This document shows, in pieces, positions 1 to 5,008 of a DNA stretch of 5,079 nucleotides (position 1 is the stretch's first letter; every line of letters begins with the position of its first letter). The notes beneath the pieces were generated by a model that was given only the letters and a program-made list of their open reading frames with translations, was not told the DNA's origin and made no database searches. The position numbers were made by a program, and so were the translations under genes. This DNA comes from Anaerolineae bacterium (GTDB lineage Bacteria; Chloroflexota; Anaerolineae; JAFGEY01): assembly GCA_016929775.1 (NCBI GenBank), contig JAFGIE010000140.1:1-5079 (forward strand), read 5' to 3'.

Positions 1-33
1 GTCCCATCACTGCTTTCTGTCAAATCTGTATCC

Positions 34-48
34 GGGGCATAGTGCCCC
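34..48. repeat. Short GC-rich hairpin, 6-bp stem and 3-base loop
   Basis: GGGGCA, loop TAG, TGCCCC is a perfect 6-bp inverted repeat. On the plus strand it is followed by a mixed TATTTC stretch, and on the minus strand by no T-run, so it is not a convincing terminator in either direction. It may belong to the same repeat-rich tract as the element at 68-145. Confidence 0.5.
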
Positions 49-67
49 TATTTCGGGCGAAACTTGG

Positions 68-145
68 GTAGTAACGACTTTAGTCGTCAAACGTAAATAG
101 GTGTTGGCTTACGTCGTAAAAGATAACCGCTAAAGCGGTTACTAC
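68..145. repeat. Composite palindromic element bounded by GTAGTAAC / GTTACTAC
   Basis: An 8-base terminal inverted repeat, GTAGTAAC at 68-75 and GTTACTAC at 138-145, encloses about 60 bases that hold three further dyads: ACGAC-TTTA-GTCGT next to the left end, ACGTAA (91-96) with TTACGT (109-114), and the 8-bp-arm dyad at 124-141 next to the right end. The whole could fold as one multi-branched structure. I see no open reading frame and no clear target-site duplication. This is the form expected of a small non-autonomous or REP/MITE-like intergenic repeat. That it is dispersed in the genome is an inference, since only one full copy is in the window. Confidence 0.55.
115..141 (-). terminator. 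Candidate intrinsic terminator of the ABC operon
   Basis: Read on the minus strand, TAACCGCT-TT-AGCGGTTA (bases 141 to 124) forms a 7-8 bp stem with a small loop and is followed at once by TCTTTTACG, a short T-rich run. It lies about 56 bases beyond the stop codon of the second permease, which is a sensible position for ending the operon. The T-run is short and interrupted. The same hairpin is part of the composite repeat at 68-145, so termination may be a secondary role. Confidence 0.5.
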
Positions 146-196
146 GAACAATTACTAGGAATGGGTACTACGAACGTGCGCCGTGCTCTGCCCGCT

Positions 197-1441
197 CTAG
201 TCCAGGCCCTCGGGGTGCGGCTGACGGCGCAGCTCGGACAGGACGCGCGACCAGTTGAGGGATGCGGAGGAGAGCAGGTTGCCGGCGCGGAAGAACCGTG
301 CGGCGAGCAGCACAAAGAGATAGGCCATCCCCGCCAGGCCCGCCAGCGATAGGATCGGCTGCCAAAGGGGGACGCCGCCTACCGCCAGGCGGGTGACCAT
401 GGACAGCGGCGCAGTGGGCGGCAGGAGGCTGAGCGCCGTCGCCAGCGTGCCGTGGGGGTCCTCGGCAAAGGCATAGTTGAGAAAGAGCGGGATCATGAGC
501 GGGAGCATGACGACGAACGTGAATTGGGCGCCTTCGCGCGCCGAGGGCGCGAGGACGCCGATCGCGCCGAGCACAGAGGCATACGCTGCATAGCCAAACA
601 AAAAGTAGAGCACCACCCAGGCGAGGAAGCCGCGGGGCAGGGCAAAGGTCGAGACCATCTGCAAGATCGCGCCGCCGCGGTCGAGGAACAGGATCCCGCC
701 GCCCGCCCACACGAGCAGCTGCGCGAGGGCGATCAGGCCCAGACCAACCAGCTTGCCGAGCATCAGCTCGCGCGGGCGCAGGCTGAGGAGCAGCACCTCG
801 GCTGTACGCGACTCTTTTTCCTTGGCGACGCTCTGGAGCACGAAGCCGCTGCTCATGGTCAGGCTCAGGAAGAGGATGAACATGGTCGCATAGGACACCC
901 AGAACGAAAGGGGCCCATCACCGACCCCGCCTTCCTGGGGCGCGAGGCGCGCGGCGCTCACGCGCGGCGTGGGATCGAGCAGCCGGTCCGCGACGTCGTC
1001 GTCGCCGACCAGGTTGTAGCTGAGCACATAGCGGAACATCTCGCCGCCGACCACGGCGCCCAGCGGCTTGTAGGTGCTGTCGACGAGGGTCAGGTCCCCG
1101 CTCTCGATCCAGTCGGCGGGGACGAGATAATAGCGCGCGATCTCGCCCGTGGTCAGGGCGTCGTGGGCGGCAGCCTGGGTGGGAAAGGCGCGCAGCATGC
1201 CCGCCGGGACGCGATCGGGGATCCGGGCAATGATGCCGCCCGGATCGACATACCCGATCACCTGCGAAGTGTCGCTGCGCGCCAGGTCCGCCTCGCGTTC
1301 GAAAGCGCGCTCGGACGTGATCTGTACGCCGATGTTGAGGCCCACGATCAGGACCGGGAACAGGAAGGTCATGATCCAGAAGGAGGGCTTGGACAGCGTG
1401 CTGACGATCTCGTGCTTGATGACCAAGCGTACGTTTCTCAT
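197..1441 (-). CDS. ABC-2 type (NatB-like) exporter permease, second subunit
   Basis: This 414-residue integral membrane protein is the last gene of the ABC operon and probably one half of the transmembrane pore. Hydrophobic segments lie at about residues 21-40, 180-202, 229-252, 270-298, 305-323 and 362-382. The long segment between the first two (about 41-178) should be outside the membrane. It carries GYVDPGG (63-69) and a TTGEIARYYLVP stretch (97-108). After the second segment comes EKESRTAEVLLLSLRPRELMLGK (about 208-230), the cytoplasmic stretch characteristic of NatB/YhaP-type permeases that couples to the ATPase. Length and layout are normal for the family. The ATG at 1441 is preceded by a modest AGGA ribosome site about 8 bases upstream and lies 21 bases after the stop of the previous permease, so co-transcription is expected. 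The C-terminus (about 385-414) is polar. The family is recognised with confidence. The transported substrate is unknown; NatB relatives have been tied to sodium, drug or peptide efflux. Confidence 0.9.
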   Translation of the reverse strand: MRNVRLVIKHEIVSTLSKPSFWIMTFLFPVLIVGLNIGVQITSERAFEREADLARSDTSQVIGYVDPGGIIARIPDRVPAGMLRAFPTQAAAHDALTTGEIARYYLVPADWIESGDLTLVDSTYKPLGAVVGGEMFRYVLSYNLVGDDDVADRLLDPTPRVSAARLAPQEGGVGDGPLSFWVSYATMFILFLSLTMSSGFVLQSVAKEKESRTAEVLLLSLRPRELMLGKLVGLGLIALAQLLVWAGGGILFLDRGGAILQMVSTFALPRGFLAWVVLYFLFGYAAYASVLGAIGVLAPSAREGAQFTFVVMLPLMIPLFLNYAFAEDPHGTLATALSLLPPTAPLSMVTRLAVGGVPLWQPILSLAGLAGMAYLFVLLAARFFRAGNLLSSASLNWSRVLSELRRQPHPEGLD

Positions 1442-1462
1442 CGCAGATCCTATCTCGCGCGC

Positions 1463-2686
1463 CTACGAGGCGCGCCCGCGGAGCGCGCGCAATGCGGTGC
1501 GCAGATCGATTCGCTGCCCGTACCGCAGCATGCCAACGCGCAGGATGCGCGCCGCCGCCCAGACGCTGGCGACCGCCGAGGCGGCGAGCAAGGCCCAGCT
1601 CAACACCATCTGCCAGAGCGGGACGACGGACAGCGTCCAGCGCAAGGAGATGGTCATAAAAGCGGTGGTGGGAAAGAACGAAAGCGCGACGGCGAGCGGT
1701 GCGCTGGGGTTCGCCATAATCAGGGCGATAAAGTAAAAGGGCGCCGTGAAGAGCAGGTTCAGGATCCCGGCGTACTGCTGCGCCTGCCGTGTCTCGGCGA
1801 CGGCGCTGCCGAGGGCGGTCATCATGCCGCCGACGAGCGCGTAGGCGGGGAGAAAGTAGAGTACAGACAGCCCGAGCGCGTCCCACGGCACGTGTGCGTC
1901 GCGCAGCGGAGCCAGGAAGCGCGCGCCGACGATCAGGCCGATCGCCACGGCAAGGCACCAGATGCCGAGCTGGGTCAGCGAGACCGCCATCAAGCCCACT
2001 GCCTTGCCCCCGATCAGTTGCCCGGGCGTGATCGAGGTAATCATGAGCTCCATGGTCCGGTTCTCTTTTTCGGTCGTCACCGCTTGGAGCATATAGCTCG
2101 CGGAGGACATGACGGCGATCACGAAAAAGATGCCGACGGCGATGGGCAGGACAAACGACATGAAATCCGCGACGTCGATCTGGCGGCTGCCATCCGCCGA
2201 GCGGATCGTGATCGAAGGCCCTTCGACGGCGCGCCGCTGCGCCGCAGGCGATAGGTCGGCGGCGAGGTGGACGCGCAGCAGGTCGTCGAACTGCTCGCGC
2301 ACGACGTCGGCAGGCGCCTCGTCCCAGTAGGTCAGGGTGACCTCCCCGGAGCGCAAGTAGTGGGGCGGGAGGAGGTAGAAAGCCTGGATCTCGCCCGCGG
2401 CGAGGGCAGCGCGCGCCGCCTCCTCGCTCTCGAACGCGCGCACCTCGACCCCGCGATCGGCGGCGAGCTGCGGCAGCCCGCTCGCGCCGCCCGGGCCCGC
2501 CGCGAACACGCCCGCCTGGTCCACGTAGCCCAAGGGACGCGCGTCGTCGTTGCGGATAGCGACAAAAACGCTGATCGCCATCACGACGGCGATCAGGAGC
2601 GGGATCGCCAGGGTGCCCAGCAGGAACGAGCGGCGGCGCACCATGCGCCGGTACTCGTGCCGGGCGACGAGCCACGTGCTACGCAT
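1463..2686 (-). CDS. ABC-2 type (NatB-like) exporter permease, first subunit
   Basis: This 407-residue membrane protein is the middle gene of the operon. It has a basic N-terminus (RHEYRRMVRRRS), a first hydrophobic segment at about 21-43, an extracytoplasmic domain at about 45-175, and further membrane segments near 177-198, 228-256, 270-293, 305-325 and 355-380. The family stretch EKENRTMELMITSITPGQL (206-224) follows the second segment, as in NatB/YhaP permeases. The outer domain carries GYVDQAG (53-59) and AAGEIQAFYLLPP (96-108), which have clear counterparts in the second permease, so the two are paralogues. I chose the ATG at 2686 rather than the in-frame ATG at 2722. It has an excellent GAGGAGGT site 5 bases upstream, and MRSTWLVARHEYRR is the normal start for this family, whereas the extra 12 residues only overlap the ATPase gene. 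The gene overlaps the ATPase gene by 8 bases, suggesting translational coupling and balanced subunit supply. Confidence 0.92.
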   Translation of the reverse strand: MRSTWLVARHEYRRMVRRRSFLLGTLAIPLLIAVVMAISVFVAIRNDDARPLGYVDQAGVFAAGPGGASGLPQLAADRGVEVRAFESEEAARAALAAGEIQAFYLLPPHYLRSGEVTLTYWDEAPADVVREQFDDLLRVHLAADLSPAAQRRAVEGPSITIRSADGSRQIDVADFMSFVLPIAVGIFFVIAVMSSASYMLQAVTTEKENRTMELMITSITPGQLIGGKAVGLMAVSLTQLGIWCLAVAIGLIVGARFLAPLRDAHVPWDALGLSVLYFLPAYALVGGMMTALGSAVAETRQAQQYAGILNLLFTAPFYFIALIMANPSAPLAVALSFFPTTAFMTISLRWTLSVVPLWQMVLSWALLAASAVASVWAAARILRVGMLRYGQRIDLRTALRALRGRAS

Positions 2687-3590
2687 GGTCCACCTCCTCG
2701 CCGCCCCGCACGACAGCCACAAAGATGTCCTCCAGCGAGGGCGCGGCGATCTCGAACCGTTCGACAGCGACGCCGTCGCGCGCGCCCAGGGCGCGCAGGA
2801 TCTGCTGGACGGTGGTGTCTGGGGCGAGGGAGAGGTGCCACGCGCCGTTCTCGTGGCGCGATTCGAGGACGCCCGGCAAGCCGTTGAGGTCGCCGCGCGC
2901 CACGACGGTCACGGCGTTGCCGGCAAAGTCGCGCCTGATCTGCCCGACCTCGCCATACAGCACGGTGCGCCCGTGGTCGATCAGGGCGATGCGGGTGCAC
3001 AGGGCCTCGACCTGGTGCATCTGGTGGGTGCACATGACGATCGTCTTGCCCGCGCGGCGCCGCTCTTCCATGATCTCCTTGACCAGGCGCGTGTTCACCG
3101 GGTCGAGGCCCGAGAAGGGCTCGTCGACCACGATCAGGTCGGGCTCGTGGACCAGGGTGGCGATCAGCTGCGCCTTTTGCTGCATGCCGCGGCTCAGTTC
3201 CTGGATCTTGGACTGGCGCTGCGCGTGCAGGTCGAGGCGCTCGAGCCACGCGCCGACGCGCTGCCGCGCGACAGACTCGGAGAGGCCCTTGAGCGTCGCC
3301 ATAAAGACCAGCGTCGGCTCGAGCTTGAGATCTTGGTAGAGCCCGCGTTCCTCGGGCATGTAGCCGATGCGGTTCTTCTTGTCCTCGCTCATGGGACCGC
3401 CAAAGACGCGGATCGCGCCGCGATCAGGGCGGTAGATGTCGAGCATCATGCGGATCGTCGTCGTCTTGCCCGCGCCGTTCGGGCCCAGGAGGCCAAAGAT
3501 CTCGCCCGGTTCGACGTCAAAGGAGACGTCGGCGACGGCTTGCACCTCGCCAAACCGCTTGCTGACCTGCGACACGGATACAGTAGACAT
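2679..3590 (-). CDS. ABC transporter ATP-binding protein, NatA-type
   Basis: This 303-residue cytoplasmic ATPase energises the two permeases encoded behind it. Visible motifs in order are: Walker A GPNGAGKT (36-43), the Q-loop region GYMPEERGLY (77-86), the signature LSRGM (132-136), Walker B LIVVDEP (152-158, catalytic E157), D-loop SGLD (160-163) and switch histidine H189. The glutamate in place of the usual Q-loop glutamine, and LSRGMQQK in place of LSGGQ, are both usual in the NatA/YhaQ branch and are not defects. Residues from about 215 form a C-terminal accessory domain of the DUF4162 kind, ending with the familiar PSLEDIFVAVV (284-294). I start the gene at the ATG at 3590, which gives MSTVSVSQVSKRFG, a standard N-terminus, with AGAGG about 10 bases upstream. 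The open frame continues 107 codons further, but that part runs through the promoter, operator-like dyads and tandem repeats and does not resemble the family. The fold and role are certain. The substrate is not. Confidence 0.95.
   Translation of the reverse strand: MSTVSVSQVSKRFGEVQAVADVSFDVEPGEIFGLLGPNGAGKTTTIRMMLDIYRPDRGAIRVFGGPMSEDKKNRIGYMPEERGLYQDLKLEPTLVFMATLKGLSESVARQRVGAWLERLDLHAQRQSKIQELSRGMQQKAQLIATLVHEPDLIVVDEPFSGLDPVNTRLVKEIMEERRRAGKTIVMCTHQMHQVEALCTRIALIDHGRTVLYGEVGQIRRDFAGNAVTVVARGDLNGLPGVLESRHENGAWHLSLAPDTTVQQILRALGARDGVAVERFEIAAPSLEDIFVAVVRGGEEVDHA
2692..2699 (-). promoter_or_regulatory. Strong ribosome binding site that fixes the first permease start
   Basis: On the minus strand GAGGAGGT is followed by GGACC and then ATG (2686-2684). 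The site lies inside the last codons of the ATPase gene (GAG GAG GTG GAC CAT GCG TAG). A ribosome finishing the ATPase is therefore placed directly on the permease start, which supports the ATG at 2686 over the one at 2722. Confidence 0.85.
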
Positions 3591-3600
3591 CGGATCACGT

Positions 3601-3606
3601 CCTCTC
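3601..3606 (-). promoter_or_regulatory. Ribosome binding site of the ABC ATPase
   Basis: GAGAGG on the minus strand ends 10 bases before the ATG at 3590. The spacing is slightly long, but this is the only purine-rich match near the start, and it agrees with the start predicted from the family N-terminus. Confidence 0.6.
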
Positions 3607-3638
3607 AGCACAACGTAACAGATAGTCGACTCGTGCCT

Positions 3639-3644
3639 ATTATA
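3639..3644 (-). promoter_or_regulatory. Perfect -10 box (TATAAT) of the ABC operon, no clear -35
   Basis: The minus strand reads GTGGTG-TATAAT-AGGCACGAG. The hexamer is a perfect consensus match in a GC-rich neighbourhood. Transcription would start near base 3632, giving a leader of roughly 42 bases before the ATG at 3590. At 16, 17 and 18 bases upstream the hexamers are TCCACC, ATCCAC and GATCCA, none of them close to TTGACA. There is no TGn extended -10 in the correct register either. The promoter may therefore need an activator, possibly at the dyads at 3665-3704. Confidence 0.65.
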
Positions 3645-3664
3645 CACCACGTCCGCGGCAGGTG

Positions 3665-3684
3665 GATCGTCCACGGGGACGATC
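3665..3684. promoter_or_regulatory. Operator-like dyad 1, 8-bp arms
   Basis: GATCGTCC-ACGG-GGACGATC is a perfect 8-bp inverted repeat with a 4-base centre. Its middle, GTCCACGGGGAC (3669-3680), differs in one base from the middle of the palindrome at 3692-3703. Its centre lies about 42 bases upstream of the start of transcription inferred for the ABC operon, overlapping where the -35 box should be. It lies upstream of that transcript, so it is more likely a protein binding site than an RNA hairpin. The regulator is not in the window. Confidence 0.5.
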
Positions 3685-3690
3685 TCGACT

Positions 3691-3704
3691 TGTCCACGTG
3701 GACA
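3691..3704. promoter_or_regulatory. Operator-like dyad 2, perfect 14-base palindrome
   Basis: TGTCCACGTGGACA is fully self-complementary with no spacer. Its GTCCACGTGGAC core repeats that of the dyad centred at 3674-3675 with one change, 23 bases centre to centre. Two related palindromes close together beside a promoter are the usual sign of a dimeric regulator binding twice. It could act on the ABC operon, on msrP, or on both. Confidence 0.5.
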
Positions 3705-3733
3705 GATATCGCGCACACCCCTTGTGGAGAGCC

Positions 3734-3769
3734 CCTGTACGCCCGTACAGGCCTGTACGCCCCTACAGG
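3734..3769. repeat. Tandem pair of 18-base palindromic units
   Basis: CCTGTACGCCCGTACAGG (3734-3751) is followed directly by CCTGTACGCCCCTACAGG (3752-3769), with a single G/C difference. The first unit is itself a dyad, CCTGTAC-GCCC-GTACAGG with 7-bp arms, and the second keeps 6-bp arms. The junction GTACAGGCCTGTAC is also a perfect palindrome. The segment GCCCGTACAG recurs at 5048-5057, so a dispersed repeat family is likely. Confidence 0.7.
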
Positions 3770-3829
3770 ATCGGTGCAGGCTCGCGGGGCGTAATGCGGG
3801 CGCTCCCCGGCGCATCAAGAGGGTACAGA

Positions 3830-3858
3830 CAGACATCCGGTCCCGGCAGGTGGGGACG
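3830..3858 (+). repeat. 29-base direct repeat, copy 1
   Basis: It begins CAGACATCCGGTCCCGGC and ends GGGGACG. It matches the copy at 3905-3933 at 27 of 29 positions, the differences being A/G at position 19 and T/C at position 22. Inside, GTCCC and GGGAC can pair, giving a small hairpin. The sequence continues into a C-rich then G-rich stretch (about 3857-3879) not shared with copy 2. Confidence 0.75.
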
Positions 3859-3904
3859 CCCACCCGAGACGCGGGGGTCTGCAGACGCGAATGAGGCACT
3901 GAAG

Positions 3905-3933
3905 CAGACATCCGGTCCCGGCGGGCGGGGACG
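3905..3933 (+). repeat. 29-base direct repeat, copy 2
   Basis: This is the second copy of the repeat starting at 3830, 75 bases downstream of it and 43 bases before the msrP start codon. It would be in the msrP leader if transcription starts further upstream. GTCCC...GGGAC pairing is retained, and both changes between the copies lie in the loop or next to it rather than in the paired bases. Confidence 0.75.
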
Positions 3934-3963
3934 TTCGCTCGAACTGCCGGGTGTCTTTAGCAT

Positions 3964-3969
3964 AGGGAG
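3964..3969 (+). promoter_or_regulatory. Ribosome binding site of msrP
   Basis: AGGGAG is 7 bases upstream of the ATG at 3977. It selects this start over the in-frame GTG at 3662, which would add 105 residues translated from the intergenic repeats. Confidence 0.8.
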
Positions 3970-3976
3970 AAAACGT

Positions 3977-4999
3977 ATGGACAAGGTCGATCGATCCGAG
4001 ATCACGCCGGAAGCGCTCTATCTCTCGCGGCGTGCGTTTATGAGACGGTTTGGGGTCGCCATGGCGGGACTGACGGTCGGCTCGACGGTCTTTGCCGCCT
4101 GCGCGCGCCCGGAGGACCAGGAACCGGCGATGGGCGGCGCGCTGTCGGCGACGCGCACGCCTGAGGAGACGAACGCGCCGGCGACGACGCCGGAGCCCAC
4201 CCCGCCGGTGGCGTGGCCCCCTTTGCGCGCAGGGACGGACGAGCTGGGCGATCCGCTGACGGAGGACCAGCTGATCCAGTCCTACAACAACTACTACGAG
4301 TTCTCGTTCGGCAAATCGGACGTCGCCGAGAGGGCGCGCGACCTGGTCACCTACCCGTGGACGGTCCAGGTGGGGGGACTGGTCGATCATCCCAAGACAT
4401 ACGACCTTCAGGAGCTGCTGGCCTTTCCCCAGGAGGAGCGGATCTATCGCATGCGCTGCGTCGAGGGCTGGTCCATGGTCATTCCCTGGATCGGGTTCCC
4501 GCTCTCCCGGCTGCTGGAGGCGGTGTCGCCCAAGCCAGAGGCGCAGTACGTGCGCTTTGTGACGCTGTATGACCCGCAGCAGATGCCGAACCAAGGGTGG
4601 GGCACCTTTCCCTTTCCCTACGTCGAGGGGCTGCGCCTGGACGAGGCGATGCACGACCTGACGATCCTGGCGACGGGCCTGTACGGCAAGGCCCTGACCC
4701 CGCAGACGGGCGCGCCGATCCGGCTGGTGGTCCCGTGGAAGTATGGATTCAAGAGCATCAAGTCGGTCGTGCAGATCGACCTAGTGGACGAGATGCCGAC
4801 GACGACGTGGATGGGGATAGCGCCGCACGAGTACGGGTTCTATGCCAACGTCAACCCGGAGGTGCCCCATCCGCGCTGGTCGCAGGCGACGGAGCGGCGG
4901 ATCGGCGAAAGCGGGCGGCGCAGGACGCTGCTCTACAACGGGTACGAGGACGAGGTGGCGCACCTCTACGCGGGCATGGATCTGACCCAGTGGTACTAG
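3977..4999 (+). CDS. msrP: MsrP, protein-methionine-sulfoxide reductase catalytic subunit (Mo-MPT)
   Basis: This 340-residue enzyme of the YedY/MsrP branch of the sulfite oxidase fold reduces methionine sulfoxide in proteins outside the cytoplasmic membrane, using a mononuclear molybdenum-molybdopterin centre. A twin-arginine signal SRRAFMRRFG (17-26) is followed by a hydrophobic run to A41, so the folded, cofactor-loaded protein should be exported by Tat. Residues 58-82 are a threonine/proline-rich linker before the enzyme domain. C161 in MRCVEGWSMVIPW (159-171) matches the molybdenum-ligand cysteine of E. coli MsrP. PWKYGFKSIKS (253-263), YGFYANVNPEVPHPRWSQATER (about 286-307) and LLYNGYEDEVAHLYAGMDL (318-336) are further strong family blocks, so the gene looks intact. 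C42 after VFAA fits a permissive lipobox, so the mature protein may be a lipoprotein, although A-C-A (41-43) also offers an ordinary signal peptidase site. MsrP normally receives electrons from the membrane haem protein MsrQ, whose gene does not start in the last 80 bases here. Confidence 0.95.
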   Translation: MDKVDRSEITPEALYLSRRAFMRRFGVAMAGLTVGSTVFAACARPEDQEPAMGGALSATRTPEETNAPATTPEPTPPVAWPPLRAGTDELGDPLTEDQLIQSYNNYYEFSFGKSDVAERARDLVTYPWTVQVGGLVDHPKTYDLQELLAFPQEERIYRMRCVEGWSMVIPWIGFPLSRLLEAVSPKPEAQYVRFVTLYDPQQMPNQGWGTFPFPYVEGLRLDEAMHDLTILATGLYGKALTPQTGAPIRLVVPWKYGFKSIKSVVQIDLVDEMPTTTWMGIAPHEYGFYANVNPEVPHPRWSQATERRIGESGRRRTLLYNGYEDEVAHLYAGMDLTQWY

Positions 5000-5008
5000 G
5001 GCCACGGC

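Larger units (their letters stand above)
1..196. other. Non-coding, hairpin-rich region downstream of the ABC operon
   Basis: No convincing gene lies here. The stretch is visibly richer in A and T than the coding DNA to its right and is packed with short dyads: GGGGCA-TAG-TGCCCC at 34-48, ACGAC-TTTA-GTCGT at about 74-87, ACGTAA/TTACGT at 91-96 and 109-114, TTACG-T-CGTAA at 109-119, and TAACCGCT-AA-AGCGGTTA at 124-141. The decamer TACTACGAAC occurs twice, at 140-149 and 166-175. On the minus strand a TTGACA hexamer (bases 23 to 18) could be a -35 box for something leaving the window on the left, but its -10 position falls at the window edge, so it cannot be judged. Confidence 0.75.
3591..3976. 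other. Divergent intergenic region between the ABC operon and msrP
   Basis: These 386 bases separate two divergently read units. From left to right they hold the ABC leader and -10 box, two operator-like dyads (3665-3704), the 18-base tandem palindromes (3734-3769), a weak stem ATGCG/CGCAT (3794-3798 with 3811-3815), two copies of a 29-base direct repeat (3830-3858 and 3905-3933), and the msrP ribosome site. I could not find a plus-strand promoter of good quality for msrP. TAGCAT at 3958-3963 is too close to the ribosome site to be its -10. Open frames cross this region on both strands, but their translations are arginine/proline/glycine-rich repeats with no family resemblance. Confidence 0.7.

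Noticed and set aside
452..2254. A 600-codon open frame on the plus strand, antisense to both permeases
   Set aside because: Its translation is a charged, low-complexity mix (Arg, Gly, Asp, Glu, His) with no domain. It is explained by the GC-rich codon bias of the well-supported permease genes on the other strand.
918..2675. A 585-codon minus-strand open frame crossing both permease genes
   Set aside because: It is out of frame with both permeases, arginine/proline-rich, and has no ribosome site at its start. It is a shadow of high GC content.
2755..2840. Atypical ABC signature and Q-loop as signs of a degenerate ATPase
   Set aside because: LSRGM and PEER are normal in the NatA/YhaQ branch, and Walker A, Walker B, the catalytic glutamate and the switch histidine are all present.
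2550..3794. A 414-codon plus-strand frame antisense to the ATPase
   Set aside because: The ATPase on the minus strand has every catalytic motif. The antisense frame shows none and runs into the intergenic repeats.
3591..3911. N-terminal extension of the ABC ATPase to an upstream ATG
   Set aside because: The extension would be translated from the -10 box, operator-like dyads and tandem palindromes. The family start MSTVSVSQVSKRFG lies at 3590 and has a ribosome site.
3830..3933. Possible minimal CRISPR array from the 29-base direct repeats
   Set aside because: There are only two copies, the spacer is 46 bases, there are two mismatches between repeats, and no cas genes are nearby. A simple duplication fits better.
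3958..3963. TAGCAT as a -10 box for msrP
   Set aside because: Transcription would start on or after the ribosome site, and the only -35 candidate, TTCGCT, is poor.
3662..3976. N-terminal extension of MsrP to a GTG at 3662
   Set aside because: The extra residues come from the intergenic repeats, would bury the Tat signal 120 residues inside the protein, and lack a ribosome site. The ATG at 3977 has a good one.
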